A program made the position numbers and the translations under genes. This document shows, piece by piece, positions 34,662-45,164 of a DNA stretch of 64,000 bases (position 1 is its first letter; each line of letters starts with the position of its first letter). Origin of the DNA: Ampelocalamus luodianensis. Its lineage: Eukaryota > Streptophyta > Magnoliopsida > Poales > Poaceae. The DNA lies in contig CM070624.1 of the NCBI GenBank assembly GCA_036346255.1, forward strand, positions 13,548,626 through 13,612,625. The letters run 5' to 3'. The notes below the pieces were generated by a model, which searched no databases, had not been told where the DNA came from, and worked only from the letters and a program-made list of their open reading frames with translations.

Positions 34662-36084
34662 AGCAGCCGTGATCCAACAACTCCAAATATATTTGCCGGT
34701 CGTTGACTTGTCGAATACCAATAGCGTATCCTTCCCCTTCCTTCCTTTACCTCCAGCTACCTACCTACCTGTACATGCTTTGGCAAGAACTTTTTTGAGG
34801 ATGGATCAAACAGTGTCAAAGTAGAACGCCGTGTTCGGCAAATTCAGGTAAGTAGAAGAAGTCTGACAAGAAATGCTGGAGGGAATGCCGGACAGCTACA
34901 GTTACACTTAGTAGAACATCAACACTGTGTTGTTTTAGCCGATTCAAAGGAGCAGAGAGATATTAAATCAATTTAATATATTGGAGGAGTCGATTCCAAC
35001 AAATTTTTTTTGAAACCGGACTCTACATATGAGTCGATTCAAAACATTAATTAAACAACTCATATGAACCCAGTCACAAGAGAGAGAGTGCGGTTGAGAG
35101 AGAGTATTATTTTTTGTGGTTTTTTAATATAACGTAGATCTAGTTATTAGTAGGAATTGAATCAATACATTAGAGAAAAACAAACTTAGTTCCTTAAATG
35201 TTTACGTGACTTCTCTTTGAATCTGCATTGGTTCAATACACTAAAGATGCCCTAACAGCCTGTCAGAGAAACTTCCTGAGATTTTTCGTTCGTACTCAAG
35301 GATTGATTAGTCCAAACCACCATGTCTTTGCTTAAACTTGTAGGAAAGTGACACCTAAAGACTTGTAGTAGTACTAGTTAGTTCTATTAAGGCCCAGAAA
35401 TACAAGCCTCAAGATAATACTGCTGATGACACCAGATTTTTTCCACCCGTCTATCAAATCTTGCATTCTTGCCCCGCCACTTGTCAAATTTAGGCCGCCA
35501 AACCATCTAATTTTTCGGAATTGCTAAAAAACTCAATCTTAAAGTTGATTTTTTTTGCATCGTCAACCAAATCTTAAACACGCCCAGATAATTCTACTCC
35601 CTGTAAATTACTCTATAATCCAAGAACACATCACTTGCATGATCGATAGAATAGTCCTGCCTGCCGGAAAGGGCGGGAGAGATTGTAACACGTATCTCGT
35701 CCAAGTCCATCACCCAAAATTTTCCATGTCAAAACCGAGTACTCAAATCCTGGACAAAATCACCAAAATTGCTAGGTCCAATCCTAAAGAAACCTACAAA
35801 TTTAATTCGAGCCCTACAACAACTTACAAGAAAGGATTGGTTTGGAAATATCTGTAGTACTTAGGATTAGCTCAGAGAGAGAGAGAGAGAGAGAATTAGA
35901 AAGCAATTAGAAAATCCTCGGGAAATGAACAGAAACCGGCGAAGCGGGGCGCGTCGACATCTCCCACCTTCCTCGCACCCCATTGGATTGGTGCGCCATT
36001 GATGACCAACTCTGAATCCAGTACCAATTACCAGCGGTGAGAGAGAGCAACATCACCGGATCGCCCGGAGCACGAAGCGAGGCG
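34662..36084. other. Non-coding interval with a (GA)n microsatellite
   Basis: AT-rich sequence without genes. A (GA)n tract of about 10 units lies at 35874-35893, some 190 bp upstream of the transporter ATG. GAGA tracts are common in plant core promoters and leaders. Confidence 0.5.
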
Positions 36085-38120
36085 ATGGCGGGCGCGGAGG
36101 CCGCCAATGGCAGGAGCAAGTACGCGGTTCTTGATCGGAGCGACGAGCCGGAGCTGGACACGGCGGGGTCGGAGGGGAGGAGGAGGCCCTCGGAGTCCGA
36201 GAGGAGGAGCAAGGAGCTGTTCGTGTACGCCTGCGCCATCTTCGCCTCGCTTAACGCCATCCTCCTCGGCTACGGTGAGTTCCTGCAATGCCGCGGTGCG
36301 CGCCCCAGGGATCCGAGTTTACGGGTAGAAATGGCGTCTTTTCTCATAAATTCGTGCGTCCCGTGAATGGAATCGTAACCATCCTTATGATAGCGGTAGC
36401 ACTTTGCAATTGCTAGTGTCTTTATGGTACGCTTTTCATCATTTCATGCCTTCACGAGTCAATCTTGATTTCATTCTGAGCACTACAACAAACGAAAGGG
36501 GATATTTGAAGATTGCAAGCTGAAGTTTTTATGATTTGATCGAGATGTTCTGTAATCTGCAGCTATTTAGATGATTTCCGAGTAGGATTTTGATCCCTAT
36601 TTGTCCTGAACCTGCAAATCAGCATATGAAACATGACAGATTGTTTTTTATGGCTGCCGTACATTTGAACTTCTAAGCGATTAATTCCCACTGTTGTTTA
36701 ACACTTTGCTCTCTGCAGATGTTGGTGTCATGAGTGGTGCGATCATCTACATCCAGAAAGATCTCCACATTACCGAGTTTCAGGAAGAAATCCTAATAGG
36801 TTGCCTAAGTGTGGTTTCACTCTTGGGAAGTCTGTCAGGAGGAAGAACATCTGATGCAATTGGAAGGAAATGGACAATGGCCCTTGGTGCAATTGTCTTC
36901 CAGACCGGCGCAGCCATCATGACATTTGCTCCTTCGTTCACTGTGCTCATGATAGGGAGGCTCCTCGCCGGAGTTGGCATTGGCTTTGGCGCCATGGTAT
37001 CTGGAGTCTATATTGCTGAGATCTCCCCTGCATCTGCCCGTGGGTCTCTCACATCCCTCCCTGAGATCTGCATCAATTTTGGGATCCTCCTCGGCTATGT
37101 TTCCAATTATGCTTTCTCGGGCCTCTCAGAGCACATCAATTGGAGGATTATGCTTGGTGTCGGTATCCTCCCATCCGTCTTCATTGGCTTTGCGCTTTTT
37201 GTGATCCCAGAGTCCCCTAGGTGGTTGATGATGGAGAAGAGAGTTCCAGAAGCCAGGGCAGTGTTGCTGCAGATAAGTGAGTCTGAAGCTGAGGTTGAAG
37301 AAAGGCTGGCTGAGATTGAGGAAGCTGCAGGTATTATGAAATCGATGAAATCTGAGGACAAGGCAGTGTGGAGGGAGCTATTGAACCCGTCTCCTGCTGT
37401 TCGTCGGATGCTATATGCTGGCTGTGGTATTCAAATATTCCAACAGATTACTGGAATTGATGCTACTGTCTATTACAGCCCAGCAATTTTCAGAGATGCT
37501 GGGATCAAGTCTGATCAGGAGCTTCTTGCAGCGACAGTTGCTGTTGGGTTTACTAAGACAATGTTCATATTAGTTGCAATTTTCCTCATTGATAAAGTTG
37601 GACGCAAGCCGCTTCTTTATGTCAGCACCATTGGCATGACTGTCTGCTTATTCGTCTTGGGATTGCACTTACTTTGCAAAAGCATGCCTTGGGGCTTATT
37701 TCTCCAAGTGTTGGGATTGACCTAGCAATTTTTGCAGTCTGTGGGAATGTCGCATTCTTTTCAATCGGCATCGGACCAATATGTTGGGTCTTGTCTTCAG
37801 AGATATTTCCTTTAAGACTACGAGCTCAGGCATCAGCACTTGGTCAAGTAGGCGGTAGAGTGAGCAGTGGTTTGGTTTCCATGTCATTCCTTTCCATGGC
37901 CCGTGTTATATCAGTGGCGGGAATGTTCTTCGTCTTTGCAGCAATCTCAACCGTCTCTGTAGTGTTTGTGTACTTCTGCGTGCCAGAAACTAAGGGGAAA
38001 ACTCTGGAACAGATTGAAATGATGTTTGAAGGTGGGAAAGAATGGAGAGGAGGTGAAGTAGAGCTTGAGGACACACAACATTTAATGCAGGGTGACAAGA
38101 AATCTGTCTCTCTAGGTTGA
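36085..38120 (+). CDS. Polyol/monosaccharide transporter (MFS sugar porter), two exons, one frameshift
   Basis: Plasma-membrane H+ symporter of the polyol-transporter clade, importing sugar alcohols and monosaccharides. Exon 1 is 36085-36274 and exon 2 is 36719-38120, with a G|GTGAGT donor and CTCTGCAG acceptor. Family motifs: GGRTSDAIGRKW between helices 2 and 3, PESPRWLM after helix 6, QQITGIDATVYYSP in helix 7, DKVGRKPLL in the loop after helix 8, and PETKGKTLEQIE after helix 12. Twelve helices and about 530 residues are expected. Near 37663 one G appears missing (TTGCAC where the family needs TTGGCAC). The frame then stops at 37725, while the correct continuation (QKHALGLISPSVGIDLAIF onward) runs on in the next frame to the stop at 38118. 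It is either a null allele or a single-base error. Confidence 0.9.
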
Positions 38121-38410
38121 TAGATACTATTAGTGACAATAAACTTCATATCACTCCATGTTTCAATGATGAACCAGCCTCATCCTGTTTCTATCACCAG
38201 CGGGATTCCGATCTTCAGGTTCAAAAATGATCAGACTGCCTTAGATTACTACCAATTTTTTGAGAGCTCGACAGGACGTTAGTAGGCATAGGTGCAACAT
38301 AGCTGATTGTTTATGTTTTTAGTGTAAAGGTCTCCTTTCTACAACCATCAACCACAAATGATGTTACCGGGAGAAGGACACGATTACACGAATGATGTTG
38401 TATCTGGTGG

Positions 38411-38417
<7 letters not shown>

Positions 38418-38480
<63 letters not shown>
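38418..38480. repeat. (TA)n microsatellite, left
   Basis: About 31 uninterrupted AT dinucleotides. It borders an inverted-repeat element whose other side also meets a (TA)n tract. Confidence 0.95.
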
Positions 38481-38481
<1 letters not shown>

Positions 38482-39449
38482 AAGCCTATTTGCTACTCCC
38501 AAGTGTAGTTATCCCATTGTATCTATCATCCATCCGTCTCGGATACCACATGCTTGATTGGATTATTGGGCCGATACCACTCCACAATAATCGTTAGCAA
38601 CCCAAGAAATACTTCATAACATATCCGCAAAAATAATCAGCATTTATATGCAATCCCGTGTGCACGTAATTTGGCAACCGCCCGTAATGGTCGGCGTTGA
38701 TTAGTCTTGGACGGAGTATGCAGCATGTTATTGATGTTGGCATCTGCTCCGTAATGGCCGCTCTTTGATGTATTGCCTCCAAAGGATAGTTGGTACATGT
38801 ACTCCCATTTTAAAGTGCTGATACTACCATTCTACACGTATACTCCCATTCATAAAGTTGCTTTTTCCCTAGTGTTTTCTACGTATTTTTAGAGGACGAA
38901 TACATACGCCTTTTTGGAAGTGTATACATACTACTTTGAAGATACTACCTATCAATTTTACCAAAAGAAAAGATGCTTGTGATACATACTACTACCTATC
39001 CATGTACATGCACTCCTTTTTTAAAGTGCAGATACTACCATTCTACGCTGATAATGATCCCATTCATAAAGTTGCTTTTTCCTAGTGTTTGCTACGCATA
39101 GTTTTTAGAGGACAAATACATACACCTTTTCTCGAAGTGTATACATACTCCTTTGAAGATATACTACCTATCAATTTTACCAAAAGGAAAGACTCCTATA
39201 TATACATACTCCTTTGAAGTGTATGGCAAGACGCTTGCCTGGAATGAAGGCTGCGAAAAGGAAAGCATCAATTACCAAAATCCCGGAAATATCTCGCCAG
39301 GATTAAACGCTATATAGGAATTGGATCGGGTCTCTCTTCTACCCGTGATTTTCAGCCCGTTAGGATTGGAAAGACGCACGGATCTCATTGAGGATTAAAG
39401 GGTGGATGGAGAGGGAGTAACTACACCTGGGAGTAGATAGTATTTTTCC

Positions 39450-39452
<3 letters not shown>
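38481..39452. mobile_element. Micron-like element inserted in a (TA)n microsatellite
   Basis: The left end (GGAAGCC, then CTACTCCCAAGTGTAGTTA) and right end (inverted: GGAAAAA, then CTACTCCCAGGTGTAGTTA) form an imperfect terminal inverted repeat. Both sides abut (TA)n: 38418-38480 and 39453-39470. That matches the habit of Micron elements, which target TA microsatellites in rice, though I recall those as shorter. No coding capacity was seen. Confidence 0.6.
38794..39215. repeat. Internal tandem duplication, period about 211 bp
   Basis: Two copies start at 38794 and 39005. Both contain AGTGC(T/A)GATACTACCATTC, CCCATTCATAAAGTTGC, TTTTTAGAGGAC and CCTATCAATTTTACCAAAA. They differ by small indels. 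Confidence 0.85.

Positions 39453-39481
<29 letters not shown>
39453..39481. repeat. (TA)n(CA)n microsatellite, right
   Basis: A run of TA units followed by CA units at the right edge of the Micron-like element. Confidence 0.9.
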
Positions 39482-39482
<1 letters not shown>

Positions 39483-39497
39483 CGAAGAAATTCATTT

Positions 39498-40321
39498 TGT
39501 TGAGTACGGTGATTTATATCCTAATCAATTAGAACGTAGAGAAGTGTGCTATAAGGATTCCTATATAAATCCTAATAGAATTATATTCCTACTTCTTTTT
39601 GGACGAGAACTAGAGGGTATTGTATAAAGCTACGAGGAGTGGTCATAAAGAACACAAACCACAAATCAACTCATCCAAAGCAAGAGGTGCATAAGAGATT
39701 TAGATGTTAGATTATTCTTTAGCACTAGATTCTTCTATAGGACAAGGATCCGAGGGTCCTAAAAAGATCAAGAGAGTTGTGAGAAAGCGATAATCCCTTG
39801 TACTCTTTTGAGGTTGTGTTTCAGGAATTTGCGGTTGACTTCGCTAAATCCTTCTCTTTCGTCGTGATAATATAAACGTTGTTATTTGGTTCTCTTTACG
39901 AGAATCATTTACTCCATTTTTGATACCATGCGCGCTCGTGTCGTTTCTCACAAACTCTGATATGATTTGGGGTTGCTGCCCATAAGGGCATCTCCAATAG
40001 TGTCGTCTCTAATTTTGCTATATCAACTCCACGTCACCGAAAGACAGATTTAGAGACAACATCTCTAATAAGTGTCTCTAGCAAGTTGTCTCTAACATTC
40101 ATGCCAAACTTATAATATTCTCACTCCTTCACCCCCTCTCACATGCACTGGTTGCTTTGTCTTGGTTCGTGTGTAGATATGATTGTTTGAATAAGAGACG
40201 GCTTCCCTTCTCTCTCACGCTTCTCTCTCTTCCACCTAAGATTTTGCTGATATGGAAGGGCTAACTGACGGCTGACATGGCACTATTGGAGATGCACTAA
40301 AAGGGGTATCAGAGTATAACA
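39498..40321 (+). repeat. Outer Copia 5' LTR (MITE inside)
   Basis: It matches the 3' LTR through shared segments such as AAGTGTGCTA, GGTCATAAAGAACACAA, GAGGGTCCTAAAA, GGAATTTGCGGT and GTTGTTATTTGGTTCTC. Without the 312-bp MITE and its 3-bp duplication the LTR is about 509 bp. TATA-like GTATTGTATAAAGC lies at 39,620. Confidence 0.85.
39986..40297. mobile_element. Tourist-like MITE
   Basis: Terminal inverted repeats GGGCATCTCCAATAGTG and (reverse) GTGCATCTCCAATAGTG are flanked by TAA at 39983-39985 and 40298-40300. The 312-bp non-coding body and TAA duplication fit PIF/Harbinger-derived MITEs. It interrupts the Copia LTR, so it inserted after that element. Confidence 0.88.
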
Positions 40322-40400
40322 AGTAGTATCAGAGCCAAGACCAGATTAATCTGATTTTTGAGAAGGTTGACGAAGTGTCAGGTGGCACAAAATCAAGATT

Positions 40401-41356
40401 GATGTTGACGATGTGGAATCAAGTGGAGAAATTTGACAGCGGAGAAAATTTCAGCGTGTGACAATATGTGGTGAAGGACATCCTTGTTTAATAAGGGATA
40501 ATCAATGCTCTTGAAGGGGATAAACCAGAAAAGGCGTTCAATGAAGACTGCAAAGTGATGGAGCGTAAAATTGTTAGTATAATCCATCTATGTCTCTCTG
40601 ATGATGCAAAGTACTTAGTGATTAAGAAAAATTCACCGAAGAAATTATGGAGTGACTTAGAAGAATTGTATATGTCAAAGTTGCTGATAAACCAATGGAT
40701 GCTGAAACGACAATTGTTCAGGTTGCACATAAAGGAAGGCACACTATTCGTTGACCATCTCAATGTCTTCAACAAGGATATCACATAACTGACTAGTGTG
40801 GATGAGAAAATTAAGCAGAATAACAAGGTCGTCATACTGGCGTCATCTTTACCACTATCATGGGAGCAATTGGTGATGAATATTCTCGCCAGGAAAAGCA
40901 CTCTCATCTTTAATGAGGCAGTGACATATCTATTGAAGGCGGAGTCCTTGAAGAAATCTTCAGATTATTCATCATCGGGTGATCAATCATCGACTGTCAT
41001 AGGTGTTGCAGACAAAAGCAAAAGTCACATGAAGAAGAAGGGTAAGAGTAAGGGCACACGTGTATGTTATCTATGTGACGAGTAAGGTCATATGATAAAG
41101 GATTGTCCAAGGTTGAAGCAAATGAGGGGAGCATGTTCAGTGGCGATAGCAAAAGATGATTCGAACGTAGTAGTCGTCAGTCAATCAGGTACTTCTCATG
41201 GATGGATATTAGATTCATGTTATTGCTCCCAGATATGTTTGGATAGGGAGATGTTTGATGAAGGATATCTACACCCAGCACATGGAACTGTTCACTTAGC
41301 GAATTGTAAGGAGTATACAATTACTGTGGTGGAAATGATTACATTGGAGATGTATA
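40401..41356 (+). pseudogene. Outer Copia gag and protease start, interrupted
   Basis: A UBN2-type gag reads SIIHLCLSDDAKYLV, LWSDLEELYMSKLL and ARKSTLIFNEAVTYLL. A CCHC knuckle then reads VCYLCDE, stop, GHMIKDC (one in-frame stop at about 41,083). GWILDSCYCSQIC follows, the degenerate protease site where D-S-G-A/C is usual. The frame ends where the nested retrotransposon begins at 41357 and resumes at 43347 with ILMGVWYVPGLKKNI, which confirms the interruption. Confidence 0.8.
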
Positions 41357-43346
41357 TGTTGGTCCAGACTCTCTCAAACACACGCTTTCACGGTGGACTC
41401 ACACACACAAGCATGGTGGTTAGTTAGCCGGAGTTGGGAACGAGATGGCGGAGCTAATAACCAAGCTGAACGCAACACGAAGGCACAAGATTGTGGTGCT
41501 CACTGCTCGCACCTTTTCTGTGTTTTCTCTGTTATTCGCCGCACCCAAACAAACTGATTACATGGAATATATAATGCACGCACGCAGTCACCATGTCATT
41601 CCGCTGTGCACACCAAGGAATCTTGGAGACACGGCCTGCACTCCTAACAAATAAACTAACTCCTACATGCATTAACCACTAACAAAAGGACTCTGCGCGT
41701 GCCACACAAACGCACGACGCAACCAACTCAACAAACTATACGTATATGCAGCTACATACAGATTGACTAGCCCAACCATGCACAACTCAACTAACTCTCC
41801 TAGCATGCGAACTCACTAATGCATGACACAACTAGAACACATGCAACAAGATTAACCCAACAATCTCCCCCCCTTAAACTTGTTGCATCTTCTTTACAGC
41901 AGCGCCAGTTCATCGTCAGCATCCGCCTCAACGAGATGCGCCTCCGCTTCCCCCTCTTGTTGGGCTTCTAGCATTCTGAAGCAAAGTACCCATAATCGTT
42001 ACAATTAAAACATCTTACTTTTGCCTTGTCAACTCTTCGGTATTGACAGCCACCACCGCCACTAGAACCACTTGAGGAGCCTTCACCTTTAGGCTTCGAC
42101 GATCGGGCCTCCCACTCTACGTGCATTAGGAGCAAGTGCTCCTCGTCTCCATCGCCGTTGCTGTAGCGACGCTCTCCCTCTTCATGCGTCTTCAAGCGCC
42201 CGATTAGCTCTTCGATCGACATATTTTTTATGTCGTCGAATTGCTCAATCGTGCTGACGACGGGAGAGATTTTCTTGGGCACGCACGAAGAAACTTCTGC
42301 ACGGCGTAGGCCTCTTCCATCTTGTCGCCTAGACCTCGTATCTTGCTGACGATTGACATCAGCCTCATGGCGAAGTCATCGATTTGCTCGGTGTCCCTCA
42401 TACGCAAGTTATCAAACTCGCTTTTGAGGTTTTATACATGCGCCTCCTTGACACGATCGGCACTAAGATGCATCGTCTTCAGGGTGTTCCAGGCCTCCTT
42501 TGTGGTCTCCTTCTCCGCTAGGAGCAGCAGCATGTCTTCCGGCACCGCGAGGAAGATTGCCGCAAGCGCCATTTGATCTTGCCTCTCGTTCACCTCCTCA
42601 TCACGATTGCGTTCCACACGCCCTGAACGCGCATGAACACCTTCATCTTCACAGCCCAAATCGCATAGTTGCTCCTCATGAGCATGGGATACAGGAGGGA
42701 GATGTTGCCCTTGCGCGTCGACGTGTTCGGCACGCTCCCATCGTCGATCTTCAGAACGCCCCTGTCGCTGGTGACGTTTTTTGGCGAGCTCGGATGCGAC
42801 ATGGATTAAGGTGTACACGAACACAAGCTCTGATATCAATTGTTGGCCCAGACTCTCTTAAACACACGCTTTCACGGTGGACTCACACACACAAGCACAG
42901 TGGTTGGTTTGCCGGAGTTGGGAACGAGATGGCGGAACTAATAACCAAGCTGAACACAACACGGAGGCACAAGATTGTGGTGCTATCTGCTCGCACCTTT
43001 TCTGTGTTTTCTCTGTTATTCGTCGCACCCAAACAAACTGATTACATGGAATATATAACACACGCACGCAGTCACCATGTCGTTCCACTGCGCACGCCAA
43101 GGACTCCTGGAGACGCGGCCTGCACTCCTAACAAATAAACTAACTCTTGCATGCATTAACCACTAACAAAAGGACTCTACGTGTGCCACACAAACACACG
43201 ACGCAACCAACTCAACAAACTAGACGTATATGTAGCTACATGTAGATTGACTAGCCCAACCATGCACAACTCAACTAACTCTCCTAGCATGCGAACTCAC
43301 TAATGCATGACACAACTAGAACACATGCAACAAGATTAACACAACA
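41357..43346 (-). mobile_element. Complete non-autonomous (gag-only) Copia element, nested
   Basis: LTRs of 506 bp each (41357-41862 and 42841-43346) are nearly identical. They enclose 978 bp. A perfect 5-bp target duplication GTATA flanks the element at 41352-41356 and 43347-43351. In minus orientation the LTRs read TGTTG...CAACA. The primer-binding site is GATATCAGAGCTTG-like next to the 5' LTR, and the polypurine tract is the complement of CTCCCCCCCC at 41,865. Only gag is encoded, so movement would need enzymes from another Copia element. Confidence 0.92.
41863..42802 (-). pseudogene. Gag (UBN2 type) of the nested Copia element
   Basis: Starting at 42802 with MSHPSSPKNV, fragments read YPMLMRSNYAIWAVKMKVFM, QDQMALAAIFLAVPEDMLLL, TTKEAWNTLKTMHL, DDIKNMSIEELIGRLKTHEE and a zinc knuckle CFNCNDYGYFASEC. 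The knuckle His of CX2CX4HX4C is Tyr here. At least three frame changes separate the pieces. No protease or polymerase follows, and the coding part ends about 110 bp before the 3' LTR. Gag alone would package RNA into particles made by a partner element. Confidence 0.75.
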
Positions 43347-44048
43347 GTATAATGGAGCACATCGCATATTGATGGGAGTTTGGTATGTTCCTGGCTTAAA
43401 GAAGAATATAATATTTGTGAGGTCTCTTGAACTCAAATGCTGTGATGTATCACTTCAATGTGGAGTCATGCAAGTTATCACTTCAATGTGGAGTCATGCA
43501 AGTTATATGCAAAAGGCAAGTAATGATGAAAAGCATGTGGAGCAATGGAGGATACTAATTGATGGGTAATCATCAAGGAAGAGCAATCAATGGGAGGTTT
43601 GATAAAAAATCCCGATAATGAGAAGGAAACCGTGTCATCAACGGTAGGTACTCAAATCTCATCTACGGTTATATGCGAAATTGCAAAGACAACTGCAAAA
43701 TCTAGCAGGCGCAAAGGAGAAGGTGTGAGCTGTTGGAAGAATAAAGATGTTGTGAGACCAACCACGTTGTACCAACGAGCAGGTGGAGTTCGGAGGCGGT
43801 ACAAACCTATGGCATGGAGGGCTATAGCAACATGAGGTATGGTTAACCAAACTATACAATAAAGGAGATCTCATATGGAGTTTCTGGACGGGCTAGCCTG
43901 GATACTGACACACACATTGCAGTGATGTGCATGAGCCCCTGTGGTAGGGGCACTCCCAAAGGTGGGAGGAAATTTTTTTTGGAGCTGACTAGGAGCGAGT
44001 TCTTGAAGGAGCACGGTGACTTCAATAGATAAGAGTCAAGGCAGGGAT
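43347..44048 (+). pseudogene. Outer Copia remnant after the nested insertion
   Basis: ILMGVWYVPGLKKNIIFVRS is the pre-integrase segment. A 29-bp direct repeat (ATCACTTCAATGTGGAGTC...) follows at about 43,450-43,505, then non-homologous sequence with no integrase or RT motifs. The pol gene is largely deleted. Confidence 0.65.
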
Positions 44049-44349
44049 TATTGAGTATGGTGACTCATACCCTAATCAACTAGGCATTGGATAAGTGTGC
44101 TACAAGGATGCCTATATGAATCCTAATGTGACTAGGATTCCTACTTTTTTTTAGGAGTACTAAGGGGCACTATATAAAGCTATGAGGGGTGATCATAAAG
44201 AACACAAGCCACAAACTAACTCTTCTTCAAGAGGTGCACGAGAGAATTAGAGGTTAGGTTATTCTTTAGCACTATATTCTTATATAGGGCAAGGATCTGA
44301 GGGTCCTAAAAGATTCGAGAGGATTGTGAGAGAGCGACAATCTTTTGTA

Positions 44350-45164
44350 CATACGAGAGGATCTGAGGGTCCTATATTCTTATGAATGAATGCCAGGAAC
44401 CCTCCTAGAGTTAAACCAGATAGAAAGAGACATGAAAATTTTATACAGGTTCGGGCCTTCTCCTGAGAGAATAATAACCCTACTCTTGTGTTGCTGTACT
44501 GACTATGCTTTACAACAGGGAAGAAATCACTAGAACTAAGGTTTAATGACTTCTATTTGCTGATCTTGTCTTGTGTTTGTTGTTGTTGTTCTTGTCCTCT
44601 ATCCACCGTCTTTACTCCTTATATAGTACGTGAAGGGGTGGTAGTTGTCCCGTATCAAGAGACGTCTCACCATTTGATAAAATACGCACGTTTAATGACG
44701 GTTATTGCTAGAGACTAATCCTCCCACGTCGTCTTGCAATTATGTCAGAGACAAAAGCTTAATATGTGTAGTTATCCCAAAGAATAACAACATATATTAA
44801 CTATTATATGTATTAAACACAACGCATAAGTGTCTCTAGTCGATTGGGCCCACATGTTTGTAGACTTTGTTGACCATAGCGTGGTCGTAGTTGACCTGGT
44901 CGTAGTAAAGCTTACGACCATGAAGTGATCGTAGTAAGGCTTACGATCATGAGGTGGTTGTAAGAAATCTTACGACAACTAGGTAGTCGTAGAAGAACTT
45001 ACGACTATATAGGGTGGTCGTAAAATGATTTACGACCACTCGGCTAAGTTTCTCCCTTATTAATAATAAGAGGCATCATTACAAATAACATGAAGATATT
45101 ACTATCTATAATAACAATTACAGTTAAACAATTTAATTAATTGATGATTATTAGATCCTCGTTA
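44350..45164. mobile_element. Unclassified insertion in the 3' LTR
   Basis: 815 bp absent from the other LTR, flanked by a 3-bp GTA duplication. It contains a (TTG)n run at about 44,577, a TATATAG-like core near 44,620 and a palindrome array toward the right end. It encodes no protein. A DNA transposon with subterminal repeats is more likely than a solo LTR, but the ends show no convincing inverted repeat. Confidence 0.5.
44897..45038. repeat. Array of five 24-bp hairpins at 29-31 bp period
   Basis: Palindromes lie at 44897-44920, 44926-44949, 44955-44978, 44984-45007 and 45015-45038. Arms are TGGTCGTA/TACGACCA, TGATCGTA/TACGATCA, an imperfect third, TAGTCGTA/TACGACTA and TGGTCGTA/TACGACCA, with 8-base centres. 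Substitutions in one arm are matched in the other. Confidence 0.9.

Noticed and set aside
38311..38502. Minus-strand frame with an alternating Tyr-Ile run
   Set aside because: It is a translation of the (TA)n microsatellite.
44897..45038. CRISPR-like array
   Set aside because: The regular 29-bp spacing looks superficially similar, but the units are palindromes without unique spacers and the genome is a plant.
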